From positions 62,042 to 76,327 of the forward strand of contig NWUY0300016767.1 of the NCBI GenBank assembly GCA_004151065.3: a DNA stretch of 14,286 nt. Direction: 5' to 3'. A program made the position numbers and the translations under genes. This DNA comes from Larix sibirica. Taxonomy: Eukaryota > Streptophyta > Pinopsida > Pinales > Pinaceae. Below are positions 1-7,769 of this stretch, one piece after another (position 1 is the stretch's first letter; every line of letters begins with the position of its first letter). Under the pieces are notes generated by a model. The model had not been told where the DNA came from and made no database searches. It saw nothing but the letters and a program-made list of their open reading frames with translations.

Positions 1-212
1 GAAATAAATAAAATAGGATGCAGCACGATCGAAAAAGGGTCATGCCTGCATCATGAATTCCATCAGCTGTAATGGCGCATTTAGGTTTATGATAAAAATA
101 GATTGATTGCTATTGTGGGTGGCGGGCACCGTGTCGTTTCGCGGCCTGTCCACAACCAAAGCTCTCTGGTGTGTGTGTTGTATTTTTGGAGATGTCGTAT
201 GCGGCATGGCCA

Positions 213-247
213 TTGGCCGGCCAAACCCATTACGCAGTGATCACGTG
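213..247. promoter_or_regulatory. 12-bp palindrome plus CACGTG motif (copy A)
   Basis: TTGGCCGGCCAA at 213-224 is a perfect 12-base palindrome. CACGTG at 242-247 is the plant G-box core, bound by bZIP and bHLH factors. No convincing gene starts close by on either strand, so a regulatory role is only possible. Both motifs are short enough to arise by chance. Confidence 0.25.
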
Positions 248-669
248 TCTTGAAGCATTGGAATAAAGTTGTACTACACAATGACAATTCTCAGTTCTTT
301 TAAAGAAGGGATGGATTTTGGAATCGTCTACGGAAATCTTTTCGACAAAAATACAAACGATGACGATCTCGTAGTTACAGCAGCGCATGAATCTCTGTTT
401 AAATTTCTGAATACTATTTAATTCTAATTCCCGCACTATATCACAATCACCATGTGCTTTCTGTATCTGCTTTTCAAGAATTCATTTCTTATTTTTGCCC
501 TTGACCCCATGTGTGTGCTGTGAATAATTTCAATGGCGGGACATCGCTGGAATTTTGCGATATATAATGCAAAGCCCCAAAATGCTTTTCCATTATTCTT
601 CCTCATTCCCATAATTACATCGCTCAAAGATTCAGAATATGCTTTTCTGGATCCGCAGGGAAGGATTAA
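248..669. other. Stretch without recognisable gene (copy A)
   Basis: The longest open frame here is a minus-strand run of 92 codons (436-714). It has no motif I recognise and runs into the 54-bp repeat block, so I treat it as chance. I see no RNA gene or mobile element ends. The matching stretch in copy B is 9939-10360. Confidence 0.5.
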
Positions 670-818
670 AAATTCGAATTTAGCTACCTGTAGCTGAAAA
701 GTTAGGTTTTTCAAATAATTCCTGGATCCTCAGTGAAGAAAGGGGCATCAAATACAAAAAAAATAAATTCGAATTTAGTTAACTGTAGCTGAAAAGTTAG
801 GTCTTTCAAATAATTCCT
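670..818. repeat. 54-bp block repeated twice, 95 bp apart (copy A)
   Basis: The blocks at 670-723 and 765-818 are each 54 bp and align without gaps, with three differences by eye (C/T and C/A in the TAGCTACCTG versus TAGTTAACTG part, and T/C before TTTCAAATAATTCCT). The 41-bp spacer is unique and contains GGATCC. No known element ends are visible. The arrangement suggests a small local duplication. Confidence 0.9.
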
Positions 819-1016
819 TACGGGGATCGAAGAATTTCCGGTCAACCAAAGAACGCCCCGACTCGGACGCCCATGTGATCACTCTGTCAAATTTACTATC
901 ACCTTCCCGGAAGGTACATTTACGGGCTTGTCGTTAATACTATTTCCTGAATAATAAAATATATTTCTTGAACGCCTTTTAATACGGTTGCCTTTTTAAT
1001 TAAAAAAAATTAATAT

Positions 1017-1312
1017 CGGCCGCCCCTTTGGCCGGACCACGCTCGGGAAACCCAACGTCGCCTAACGGCCTCGCTAGTCTAACCATCCGATGGTGGATAT
1101 CGATCACGCGTTTTCAAGAACGAGACATCGGACCGTCGGATTAGCTGATTTTTCGCGGACTTTGGGCGGCTGGCCGCGCATTTACCGACCCGCCGGAATG
1201 TTGTTGGAACTTGGGACCACCACTTGGATCAAATTCCCTTTAACTATAGGCCGGGAATCGAAACCGATTCCGTATTCCGGCCGTGGCGAGGAAAGTGCGC
1301 TGCCAGATTAGG
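1017..1312. other. CpG-rich island in AT-rich DNA (copy A)
   Basis: This interval holds about 33 CpG dinucleotides in about 296 bp (hand count), whereas the sequence on both sides is strongly AT-rich. It contains several inverted repeats: CGGCC/GGCCG (1017-1021 and 1030-1034), ATCCGATGG/CCGTCGGAT with one mismatch (1085-1093 and 1133-1141), and the perfect hairpin GGAATCG-AAAC-CGATTCC (1254-1271). Two overlapping short open frames (1090-1311 and 1224-1421) show no recognisable protein features and are probably a by-product of the GC content. It could be a fragment of a transposable element or a regulatory island. Confidence 0.6.
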
Positions 1313-1710
1313 GTGTTCTAAAGAAGATTTTGATCTTTTTTTTCGCTTATTTTTTCGATCAATTTTCCTTAGAATCCGGATGGAAACGCATGTTAAACGG
1401 TTTGGATCTTTTATTTGGTAGGTTTTCGACTATTTTTGTTGGAGTAGTCTATTTATTCTACGTTTTTTTATTTTATTATGAGTTTTGATTGAAATTTAGT
1501 AATTTTTTTTGGTAAAATCTAAATTTCTAGATATTTAAATTGTATTTTTGAATTCATATAAAGATTTAACACCCTCAAATATCTTATGGCACTCAAATTA
1601 TGCAATTTTCATAGCTAATATAAATAATTTTAAGATTTCCAATAAAAATACAAAGAAAAATATGTTGAAAATGACATTTTAGTCTTTAAACTTGGTTGGA
1701 ATCTATGTTA

Positions 1711-1914
1711 AAAGATTTGGATTTCTTATCGGCATGTTTCTTTTGACTATTTTTCTTTAAAATCTTGTTGAAATTATAAAAGATTTGGATTTCTTATCAG
1801 CATGTTTCTTTTGACTATTTTTCTTTAAAATCTTGTTGAAATTATAAAAGATTTGGATTTCTTATTGGCATGTTTCTTTTGATTATTATTTTTTAGATCT
1901 AGTTAAAATTATAA
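1711..1914. repeat. 68-bp minisatellite, three units (copy A)
   Basis: The units at 1711-1778, 1779-1846 and 1847-1914 share the core AAAGATTTGGATTTCTTAT followed by GCATGTTTCTTTTGA. The first two are almost identical, and the third diverges in its second half. Sequence at about 1340-1445 (for example TTAAACGGTTTGGATCTTTT and GACTATTTTTGTTGG) looks like older, degenerate units, so the array may once have reached the CpG-rich island. The period of 68 rules out an in-frame coding repeat. Confidence 0.92.
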
Positions 1915-2293
1915 ATATAAGATGTTGAAATTACACAATTCAAATAGGACAAAAATGTTTAAAAAAGTTGAATTCATTTTACAATAAAAATGAATTTTGA
2001 ACAATAGAAAAGGATGATAAAAAAATTAGATGACAAGATTCCATCAATAATAACTGGAAAAATCAAAATCGTCCACTCTTTAAATAACTAAAAAGATTCA
2101 AAAATATCTACAAGGTCCTCTAAAGTTGGAAGCCTTTTATCCCATGATTAAATAGGCCGCTAAATTTGGATCCCTTTTTGTGCGGGAATAGATTCGCCTC
2201 TAAAGTTGCCGGGGGTTTTGGGAAGCACGCGTCTTTGATCGACGAGAAGAAGAAAGAACACCGTTCCAGTTTCCGTTCCGGGCACGGCGGGAG
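1915..2293. other. Non-coding AT-rich to GC-rich transition (copy A)
   Basis: The AT-rich sequence ends near 2150, and base composition then rises sharply toward the GC-rich promoter-like stretch. The open frames on both strands between 2120 and 2439 overlap one another and show no recognisable protein motif. No RNA gene is visible. A2268 here is C in copy B. Confidence 0.5.
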
Positions 2294-2317
2294 CTCTCTC
2301 TCCTCCCTCCATTTAAA
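2294..2317 (+). promoter_or_regulatory. Core-promoter candidate: pyrimidine patch and TTTAAA (copy A)
   Basis: A 17-base C/T-only tract (2294-2310) resembles the pyrimidine patches found in plant core promoters. TTTAAA at 2312-2317 follows at once and could serve as a weak TATA element, placing transcription start near 2340-2350. The setting is GC-rich and lies about 500 bp upstream of the first exon of the gene described at 2818. This is inferred from composition and position only. Confidence 0.35.
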
Positions 2318-2521
2318 GGGCGGGAGCGAAGTCGATCGGTGTACGTTGTTGTCGGCAGGTTGCAGGTTTGAGTCGCACACCAGCTAGCTTTGTCCAGATT
2401 GCACGGCCCACCAGTTCGACGTGCGCTGCAGTCGTTCAAGTCAGGTGGCGGGTAGATTCACTACTTGCTTATTTTTTACTGCGTTGAACGGGTAAAAACG
2501 AATCGCGATAATAATACCATC

Positions 2522-2756
2522 ATGTGGCAGCCCAGCTCTGGCCGAGGGGAAGAAATCGGAAGAAATCGCTGAGGAATGAAGGTCTGGTTTTTGGGGTTTT
2601 GGTAAAATTTAGGCTCTTAACAGGGCGGCATTTGATTTTTCTGCTCTGAACGGACATTAAAGATTAAAGATCGGTTCGGTTCAGTTTTCTGGATCTCGGC
2701 GCTTCGGCCGGGAGATCTCCATGACAAAAAACTCGTTTCCTCGACCTCCTGCTTGA
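2522..2756 (+). other. Leader region with three short upstream ORFs (copy A)
   Basis: If transcription starts near 2345, the leader carries three short ATG-to-stop frames before the main start: 2522-2572 (16 codons plus TGA), 2576-2605 (9 codons plus TAA) and 2721-2756 (11 codons plus TGA). None overlaps the main ATG at 2818. Upstream ORFs of this kind often lower translation of the main frame, but removal of part of the leader by splicing is equally possible. The purine repeat AAGAAATCGG/AAGAAATCGC lies within the first of them. Confidence 0.35.
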
Positions 2757-2817
2757 TTCAAACACTGACAGTGCCAATTCACGGGGAATAAAACGAGTCT
2801 CTTAAGTCTGCTGGTTC

Positions 2818-3337
2818 ATGATGGGGTCCAGCACTTCGGATGCCATCAAACAGATGAAATCTTTTATAGACGGAGGTATTTGATTTTTCTTGTTTATTGC
2901 TTTGTCATTACTTGATTTTAAGGCCACGAAGCTGTTTTTTTATATGCTATTCCAAAGGATTTGAAGTTTGAACCCTGGCCGAGCGGATGGAACTAATTGT
3001 GTTTCGCCGTCTGGGATTTACTGCACATTTCTTTCTGCCACAATCTGGGCACGAGAGTGTGTGCAGATTTGGGGTGAGTTCTGACAGTTATTTGCATCAC
3101 TGTTTCTGAAGTTAGATTCATTATTGCCAGATGTGGCAATGCACCTCAAAATACCTGCATCTTGTTGTCGGTGGTAAATCTGTAACTTTTGCAAGGAGCT
3201 CTTACTTTTCGTGTGTGTACTTGTTAGTGTAATAACTTTGGATCTCCTAATATTTTTTGTCTGATTGCATGTTCATGGCTGGATTCGGGTGAATGTTGGT
3301 GGCTTCAGTCGACGAGTCTTTGAAGAAGTCTTTCCAG
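2818..3337 (+). CDS. 5' part of an unrecognised split gene, exons 1 and 2 (copy A)
   Basis: Exon 1 coding sequence is 2818-2875 and exon 2 is 3309-3337 (29 nt). Exon 1 starts with two consecutive ATGs (2818, 2821). The second has the better context (A at -3, G at +4), and an in-frame TAA lies upstream at 2803. It reads M-M-G-S-S-T-S-D-A-I-K-Q-M-K-S-F-I-D-G and ends one base into a codon before the donor G|GTATTT. Exon 2 follows the acceptor GGCTTCAG, supplies the two missing bases and reads V-D-E-S-L-K-K-S-F-Q before CAG|GTAATT. The phases fit, whereas reading through intron 1 stops after two codons. The product is short, charged and helix-prone at this end, and I do not recognise it. The acceptor has a weak pyrimidine tract. 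A possible continuation after TCTTCAG at 3849 stays open to TAG at 3970, but has no clear donor. The rest of the gene is not in the window. Confidence 0.45.
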
Positions 3338-4271
3338 GTAATTTCTTGCTGTGAAATCTGCCAGCTAATCGTTCCAATATACCTTCTCAATGTGAATTGA
3401 TTGTGTAGCAATAGCGATCCCATTAAAACACGTAAACATAGTCTTTCAAATGATGTGGTGAAGGCTGTCAGCTGCAGCACATTTTTAAAGGCCTGTTTTA
3501 GTTCCTTTTGATGCTGATCTCATCCAGATTTGCAGTTTAAATTAGAGGACAGCAAAATTGAGTTCTGCGAGGGCATGGAAGTTTACAGTTCTCGTCTTCA
3601 TGCATTTTACTGCTTATATCGTGTCCCTAAATGCAATTACTTCTTTAGATTATGATGTTGGGGCCACTTGCTGGCAATCATTATTTTAAAATCAACAGGG
3701 AAAACTTATACTGCTGATACATATCTCCCATATGCAGCAGATAATCTCATGAATAGGTTTTTTAGCATAAGTTTAGGTCGTTGTTTTTGTGTGATAAGAG
3801 TTTCATGGTTATCTCCATAGGTTATCAGGATTCATGTGGATGTCTTCAGATTGCAAGGGACCTGCCTTTTAGGAATTTGCTTCTGCACAGAATGTCTGCT
3901 CTCACTCGGTGGAAATTAAATTCTATCCTCATATGGAACATTGATATAGTTTCTACAGATGGTGGCTTTTAGCTGTGATTGTTTTGGTGCTGCTATGCTC
4001 CACTGTTTGCTGTTTGCTGCAATTCTTTGAATCGCAGGTTTGACCAGGAAAGAGCTGCCTTTCCTTGTATATATAAAAAATTCATTCATAACTCTCACAT
4101 TTGATTCATCATCACTTTAAATTATGAGATATCATTGTGGGCTAACTGTTTAAAAGAACTGAATCAAGCAATGACCCAGACTTGTGAGGACACATATGGC
4201 ACAATAGTTTTTGCGGCAATAGAAACTATTTTTTTTCTTAGCATGCTTGTGACAGCACGTCAATTATCAGT
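3338..4271. other. Intron-like stretch downstream of exon 2 (copy A)
   Basis: This T-rich non-coding sequence has scattered acceptor-like sites (TCTTCAG at 3843-3849, TCTACAG at 3953-3959, AATCGCAG near 4038). Only the first is followed by a frame compatible with exon 2. The short frames at 3781-3972 (plus) and 3916-4098 (minus) have no recognised motif. It is best read as intron of the gene starting at 2818. Confidence 0.4.
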
Positions 4272-4302
4272 AGGTGTTAGCAATAACAAGGTTCTAACAC
4301 CT
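4272..4302. repeat. Perfect 9-bp inverted repeat (copy A)
   Basis: AGGTGTTAG (4272-4280) and CTAACACCT (4294-4302) are perfect reverse complements separated by 13 bases. This could form a hairpin. No transposon ends or target duplications are visible around it, and no function is assigned. Confidence 0.75.
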
Positions 4303-4403
4303 TTGCAATGATTGTCCATCTCTTTAATAATGCTACAAGCTTTTATAGATAGTCTAATCATTGTACCCTCACCTGCCTATGGTTGACATTACCCTAATAT
4401 TAT

Positions 4404-4593
4404 TTGTGTAACTTGGACAAAACCACTATCGTTGGCCCAAGCAGCCTCATATGGTGGGAGAAGAACTTAGAAAAGAGAGATGATGGAGTAGGGGATTCTA
4501 TTAAAGTGTTGCTCAAGGAAGCCCTCATGCGACAGAGGAGCGAGATGATGGATAATTTTGCCCAGATCCTTCCAGGTTTGTCTATGGCAGTGG
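4404..4593 (+). pseudogene. Retrotransposon gag-like N-terminal fragment (copy A)
   Basis: An open plus-strand frame without a plausible ATG start (it opens at TTG) runs to the undetermined base. Its core at about 4485-4571 reads as a charged, helix-forming segment containing K-E-A-L-M-R-Q-R-S-E-M-M-D-N-F-A-Q-I-L. From memory this resembles the region preceding the gag domain in plant Ty3/gypsy polyproteins. I could not check this by search. After 4594 the frame continues for about 25 codons with no gag resemblance, so the fragment is cut off at the repeat boundary. Its place downstream of exon 2 suggests a retroelement remnant inside an intron. It could instead be an exon of the host gene. 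Confidence 0.45.
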
Positions 4594-4594
4594 N
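4594..4594. other. Single undetermined base at the end of copy A
   Basis: This is the only ambiguous base in the window. It pairs with G14286, the last base of the window, so both copies of the repeat end at the same point. Some scaffolding programs write one n where neighbouring contigs have a zero or negative estimated gap. The position therefore suggests a contig join rather than a random miscall. Confidence 0.7.
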
Positions 4595-4730
4595 CAATTA
4601 CAACTTCTCATCTTTACCACTTAAACTGTCCCCCACAAGCTTCTTAACACTTATTATAATGTATGATTAACATTTTATTTAAAATTCAAACTGCCACTTC
4701 CATTTTAAAATTCCTTCAATATTAATGAGA

Positions 4731-4824
4731 GCCTTCCATATGTCCTCAAAAAATCAAATGGAATTAGAGTAACATATTTAAGTTCCTTGGAGGGCCTTCC
4801 ATAGGTCTTTATCAAATGGAATTA
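4731..4824. repeat. Short imperfect direct repeat
   Basis: GCCTTCCATATGTCCTC with ATCAAATGGAATTA (4731-4766) recurs as GCCTTCCATAGGTCTTT with ATCAAATGGAATTA (4794-4824). The second unit is about five bases shorter. It appears to be a local duplication in non-coding DNA. Confidence 0.75.
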
Positions 4825-5195
4825 AATCAATGTATGTTAATATGCCACTTGATCCTTTTTTATTAAAATGTTGTTGCATGATAAAAAAGATTGTCACAAA
4901 GGTAAAAATATCCAAAGTCGAATATATTACGTTGTTTAGAGATGTGTACATAATGTGTATTTTGTTATAAGTAAAATTATGTAAAAAAAATGAAAATAAG
5001 TTTGTTTTTAAAGCACATGTTAATGTTTACGTATTTTTTACAACCCATTTAATATGGCCTCATTGTACCGATTGATCTTAGAGTCCATTTCATAAGGTTC
5101 TTGGAACTTGCTTATCTTGTGTGTCTTTGTTGGATTTCATGAATTAACCTTTTCCAAAAAAATCAAAACTTAAATAATAATAATACTCACTTTAT
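4825..5195. other. AT-rich non-coding stretch
   Basis: This stretch has A/T runs and no open frame of note. I see no RNA gene, transposon end or regulatory motif that stands out. Confidence 0.6.
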
Positions 5196-5444
5196 GAAAC
5201 ACAAATATTGTCATTTTTTAAAAAGCATGTGAGGGTTGAAAGCACAATGAAATCATATATAAAGAGAACATGTGGTTAAAATAGTTATTATATTGAGTAA
5301 TTCTACATTAAAGTTGAAACACAAATATTGTCATTTTTTAAAAAGCATGCGAGGGTTGAAAGCAAAATTAAAGCATATATATAGTCAATGATAAAGAGAA
5401 CATGTGGTAAAATTAGTTGTTATATTAAGTAATTCTACATTAAA
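5196..5444. repeat. Tandem duplication of a 120-bp unit
   Basis: Unit 1 (5196-5315) and unit 2 (5316-5444) both begin GAAACACAAATATTGTCATT and end TAATTCTACATTAAA. They adjoin directly. Unit 2 carries an insertion of about 10 bp (around ATAGTCAATG) and several substitutions (for example CATGTGAGGG versus CATGCGAGGG), so the duplication is much older than the 4.6-kb repeat. Confidence 0.93.
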
Positions 5445-5445
5445 C

Positions 5446-7016
5446 TCGGGATATTTTATCGGTCAAAATTTTCAGATTGTGAAATTTTGGCTAGAATTAA
5501 TAGATTTAAAAAAAAAGTTAATAAAAATTATATAATTAGTATGTAATATTTAATTAATTATATAAATAGTATGTAGTTAATATTAACTATTAATATAAAT
5601 TATGATTTTTGGAATATTAACTTAAAAAATATATTTTATTGAATTTCATCAATTAACATAAAGTTAGAAATATCATAAGAAAATGGTTGAGTATTGTGAA
5701 TTGCATGCAAGGGTCTTTACTTGATGTCTCTATCAAGTTAGGTTGCCAAAACTTTAATTGAACAATTTATTCGAGGTTTCATCCTCGAAATTAGGAGAAG
5801 TGATCGAAGTATTTCACTGGAAAAATAGAGATATGATAGTAAATATTCATTAATAGTCAATTTCATAAATTATCGAGAATAACCCTACAGATTTTCAATC
5901 ACATATACTTTCGATATGGAAATAAAGTTTGATGAAGGATGAGGGATAAACCACATTGTCCAATTGTTTTGTTTATGGCTTTCATAACCTTTGAATTATG
6001 GATCTCATGAATCCATCTCCACCATTTGTGTAGTCCATTTGGTTGGAGTGTAACTTGGTTCCTTCGATCTTTTATCAATGCATTCCTTATATTGTTTTGC
6101 TCCCAATCCTCAACATCTACAACTTTTGGTGCAACGTCCTCCTTTTAGGAGTGCTTGCCTTACTTCTAGTAGCATTAGTCCTGCTTGCCTTCATTTACTA
6201 TGTTGGGTCCATTGGTCCATTTGTTTTTTCATGATGTTACCATCCTTAAAATTTGATTATTGGGTGGATATTTTTACTCTCATATCTATTATTGTTACGT
6301 TTTATATAATAAATATTTTTCCTATGTATCTTTGTACTTCTTTGGACAATTGCTAGTTTCAAATATACATGACCTCTACGCAGTGTTTTGAGTCATTCTT
6401 CGCTTTCATGGTATTGAAATCCCTCAGTTTTTTTGGCATGCCTTCTAAAAAATCCACCTTATCTTCCGTTGAATTCTCTCTTGAAAAAAAAGTGAGAAGC
6501 ATTGAGAATGTATGCCATGTAATATACCATGTACCACTATATTCAATTTTTGCAAATGATAATAAATCTCATTCAATTTTGCTATAGATAATGGCTCCCT
6601 TATTACTGGTCCCTTAGTGTAATACTTATTGTCACAAATCCATCTGTGGAGAATCCTTCTCTCCAACCTCTTTTTTTACATTGAACTATATTATACTTCC
6701 CTTGCATTAACAACACATAGCATTTGTGTTTGTGAATCTTATCCTTCAAATCACTTCTTTTGTCTATCAACAAGTTAAATCAAATGCATAATGACTTATT
6801 ATTGCTCAAACTTCAATAATTCATTTTAGATACTTTATATTTTGAAACCATTGTTACCTTGCACATTGCCTAAAACCAAAACTTTCTTTTCTAACTTATC
6901 AACATTCTCTCATAAAAACCTCAAAATTGGATACACTATTTTCATGAAAAAATAAATATTTTCATTTAATAACAACAGATTACCATATTTTAAAATGTAA
7001 AGAAATTATAAACTCT
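5446..7016. other. Long AT-rich region without a gene
   Basis: I find nothing here that can be called a gene. The short plus frames at 6043-6587 overlap in different phases and are rich in Leu, Ile and Phe only because the DNA is T-rich. The minus frame at 6445-6666 has no motif. An imperfect inverted repeat (CAAAATTTTCA ... GTGAAATTTTGG, about 5465-5490) and the hairpin at 5771-5788 are the only local structures noted. It may be decayed transposon sequence. Confidence 0.5.
5771..5788. repeat. Small hairpin TCGAGG/CCTCGA
   Basis: TCGAGG (5771-5776) and CCTCGA (5783-5788) pair perfectly across a six-base loop in otherwise AT-rich DNA. On neither strand does a CTRR end follow at the spacing expected of a Helitron 3' terminus. 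No function is assigned. Confidence 0.5.
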
Positions 7017-7209
7017 AATTTATACTTTTAATTTCAACATTTAACATGTCTCTCAACCACTAACTTCCCATGTTTCCCTTACTTCTTTCTTGTTTGCTAC
7101 ACAACTATGAGTATCACAATTTATACTTTTAATTTCAATATTTAACATGTCTCTCAACCACTAACTTCCCATACTTCTTTCTTGTTTGCTACACAACTAT
7201 GAATATCAT
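7017..7209. repeat. Tandem duplication of a 101-bp unit
   Basis: Unit 1 (7017-7117) and unit 2 (7118-7209) share AATTTATACTTTTAATTTCA, then AACATGTCTCTCAACCACTA, then TTGTTTGCTACACAACTATG. Unit 2 lacks about nine bases after CTTCCCAT and has a few substitutions. The units adjoin directly. There is no coding potential. Confidence 0.92.
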
Positions 7210-7410
7210 AATCATCTACAAATAATGCCTTAACCTCTACATCACTATAAATTGAGATTGGAAATGTTCAGGTCTATGTATATTATTAAGATCTTTAATA
7301 ATAGGAAACAACTCTACCATTGGACATATCTCTTATATCTTGATTTTTTGTAGCTTCGTAAAATTTACAAATTTAGTAGTTCCATATTGGATTGTTTTTT
7401 AAGTATGTGT

Positions 7411-7457
7411 TTAAATTATTAAATTATTAATTATTAATTATTATTATTATTATTTAA
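7411..7457. repeat. ATT-type microsatellite
   Basis: This is an irregular run of ATT/TTA triplets including an uninterrupted (TTA)n-like core near 7438-7454. It is a typical simple-sequence repeat, probably variable in length between individuals. Confidence 0.85.
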
Positions 7458-7532
7458 TGTTTATTTTAAAAAATATTAATCTGCTTTGTAATTTTAATTT
7501 TTATATAAAAGTTTTTAAACTATTCATAATAT

Positions 7533-7582
7533 AATTATTATACATAATAAAAAATTATTATACATAATAAACAATTATTATA
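7533..7582. repeat. 20-bp AT-rich tandem repeat, 2.5 units
   Basis: The motif AATTATTATACATAATAA repeats with a period of 20 at 7533, 7553 and 7573 (the third is partial). Each unit contains the near-palindrome TTATTATACATAATAA. It is a short minisatellite in non-coding DNA. Confidence 0.8.
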
Positions 7583-7734
7583 GAGAATTTATATATAAAA
7601 AGCGGATTAGAGTAATACTTTTTATAAGTTTTGTTTATTTTATTAATTTTTAACCGAGATAATCTTTTTAATTCTAGTAAAAATCACAATTGAGAAATCA
7701 CCTCAACCTAAGAAGCAATCACAATAGAGACTAT

Positions 7735-7766
7735 CCCCCATACACTATGGATATATTGTGTGGGGG
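7735..7766. repeat. Strong 10-bp hairpin with a C5/G5 base
   Basis: CCCCCATACA (7735-7744) can pair with TGTGTGGGGG (7757-7766) through nine Watson-Crick pairs and one U-G wobble, with a 12-base loop. It stands out because the surroundings are very AT-rich. It is not followed by a T-run, and no gene lies next to it. It might be a remnant transposon hairpin. Confidence 0.55.
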
Positions 7767-7769
7767 GAG

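Larger units (their letters stand above)
1..4594. repeat. Long direct repeat, copy A (4.6 kb)
   Basis: This segment recurs in the same orientation at 9692-14286. The offset is 9691 up to the T-run at 1463-1469 and 9692 after it. Line-by-line comparison by eye shows these differences: A36 versus G9727; seven T (1463-1469) versus eight T (11154-11161); T1593 versus C11285; A2268 versus C11960; G3191 versus A12883; and the undetermined base 4594 versus G14286. That is about 0.1% divergence, a level compatible with alleles, a very recent duplication or sequencing error. The copy begins at the first base of the window, so its true left limit is unseen. Confidence 0.98.

Noticed and set aside
436-714. 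Minus-strand frame of 92 codons
   Set aside because: The longest frame in the left part of the repeat, but no recognised motif, and it enters a repeated non-coding block at 670.
1090-1421. Two overlapping plus-strand open frames in the CpG-rich island
   Set aside because: No recognisable motif, no splice or start context. GC-rich DNA has few stop codons, so frames of this length arise by chance.
2340-2385. tRNA-like T-arm word AGGTTTGAGTC followed by GCACACC
   Set aside because: The flanking bases do not form a T-stem and no box A lies at the right distance, so neither a tRNA nor a SINE head is supported.
2120-2439. Three overlapping open frames on both strands
   Set aside because: They overlap each other in the GC-rich promoter-like region and have no protein-like features. 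The one base difference between copies changes two of them without any sign of constraint.
2965-2986. GTTTGAACCC next to TGGCCGAGCGG, resembling tRNA box B and box A
   Set aside because: The order and spacing are wrong for a tRNA on either strand.
3850-3972. Possible third exon after TCTTCAG
   Set aside because: The phase fits exon 2 and the frame stays open to TAG, but no convincing donor or recognisable protein features support it. Kept only as a note in the gene entry.
5771-5788. Helitron-type 3' hairpin
   Set aside because: No CTRR end follows the hairpin on either strand at the usual distance.
6043-6666. Cluster of short frames with membrane-like composition
   Set aside because: Hydrophobic residues follow from T-rich DNA. 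The frames overlap in different phases and show no start context or conserved features.
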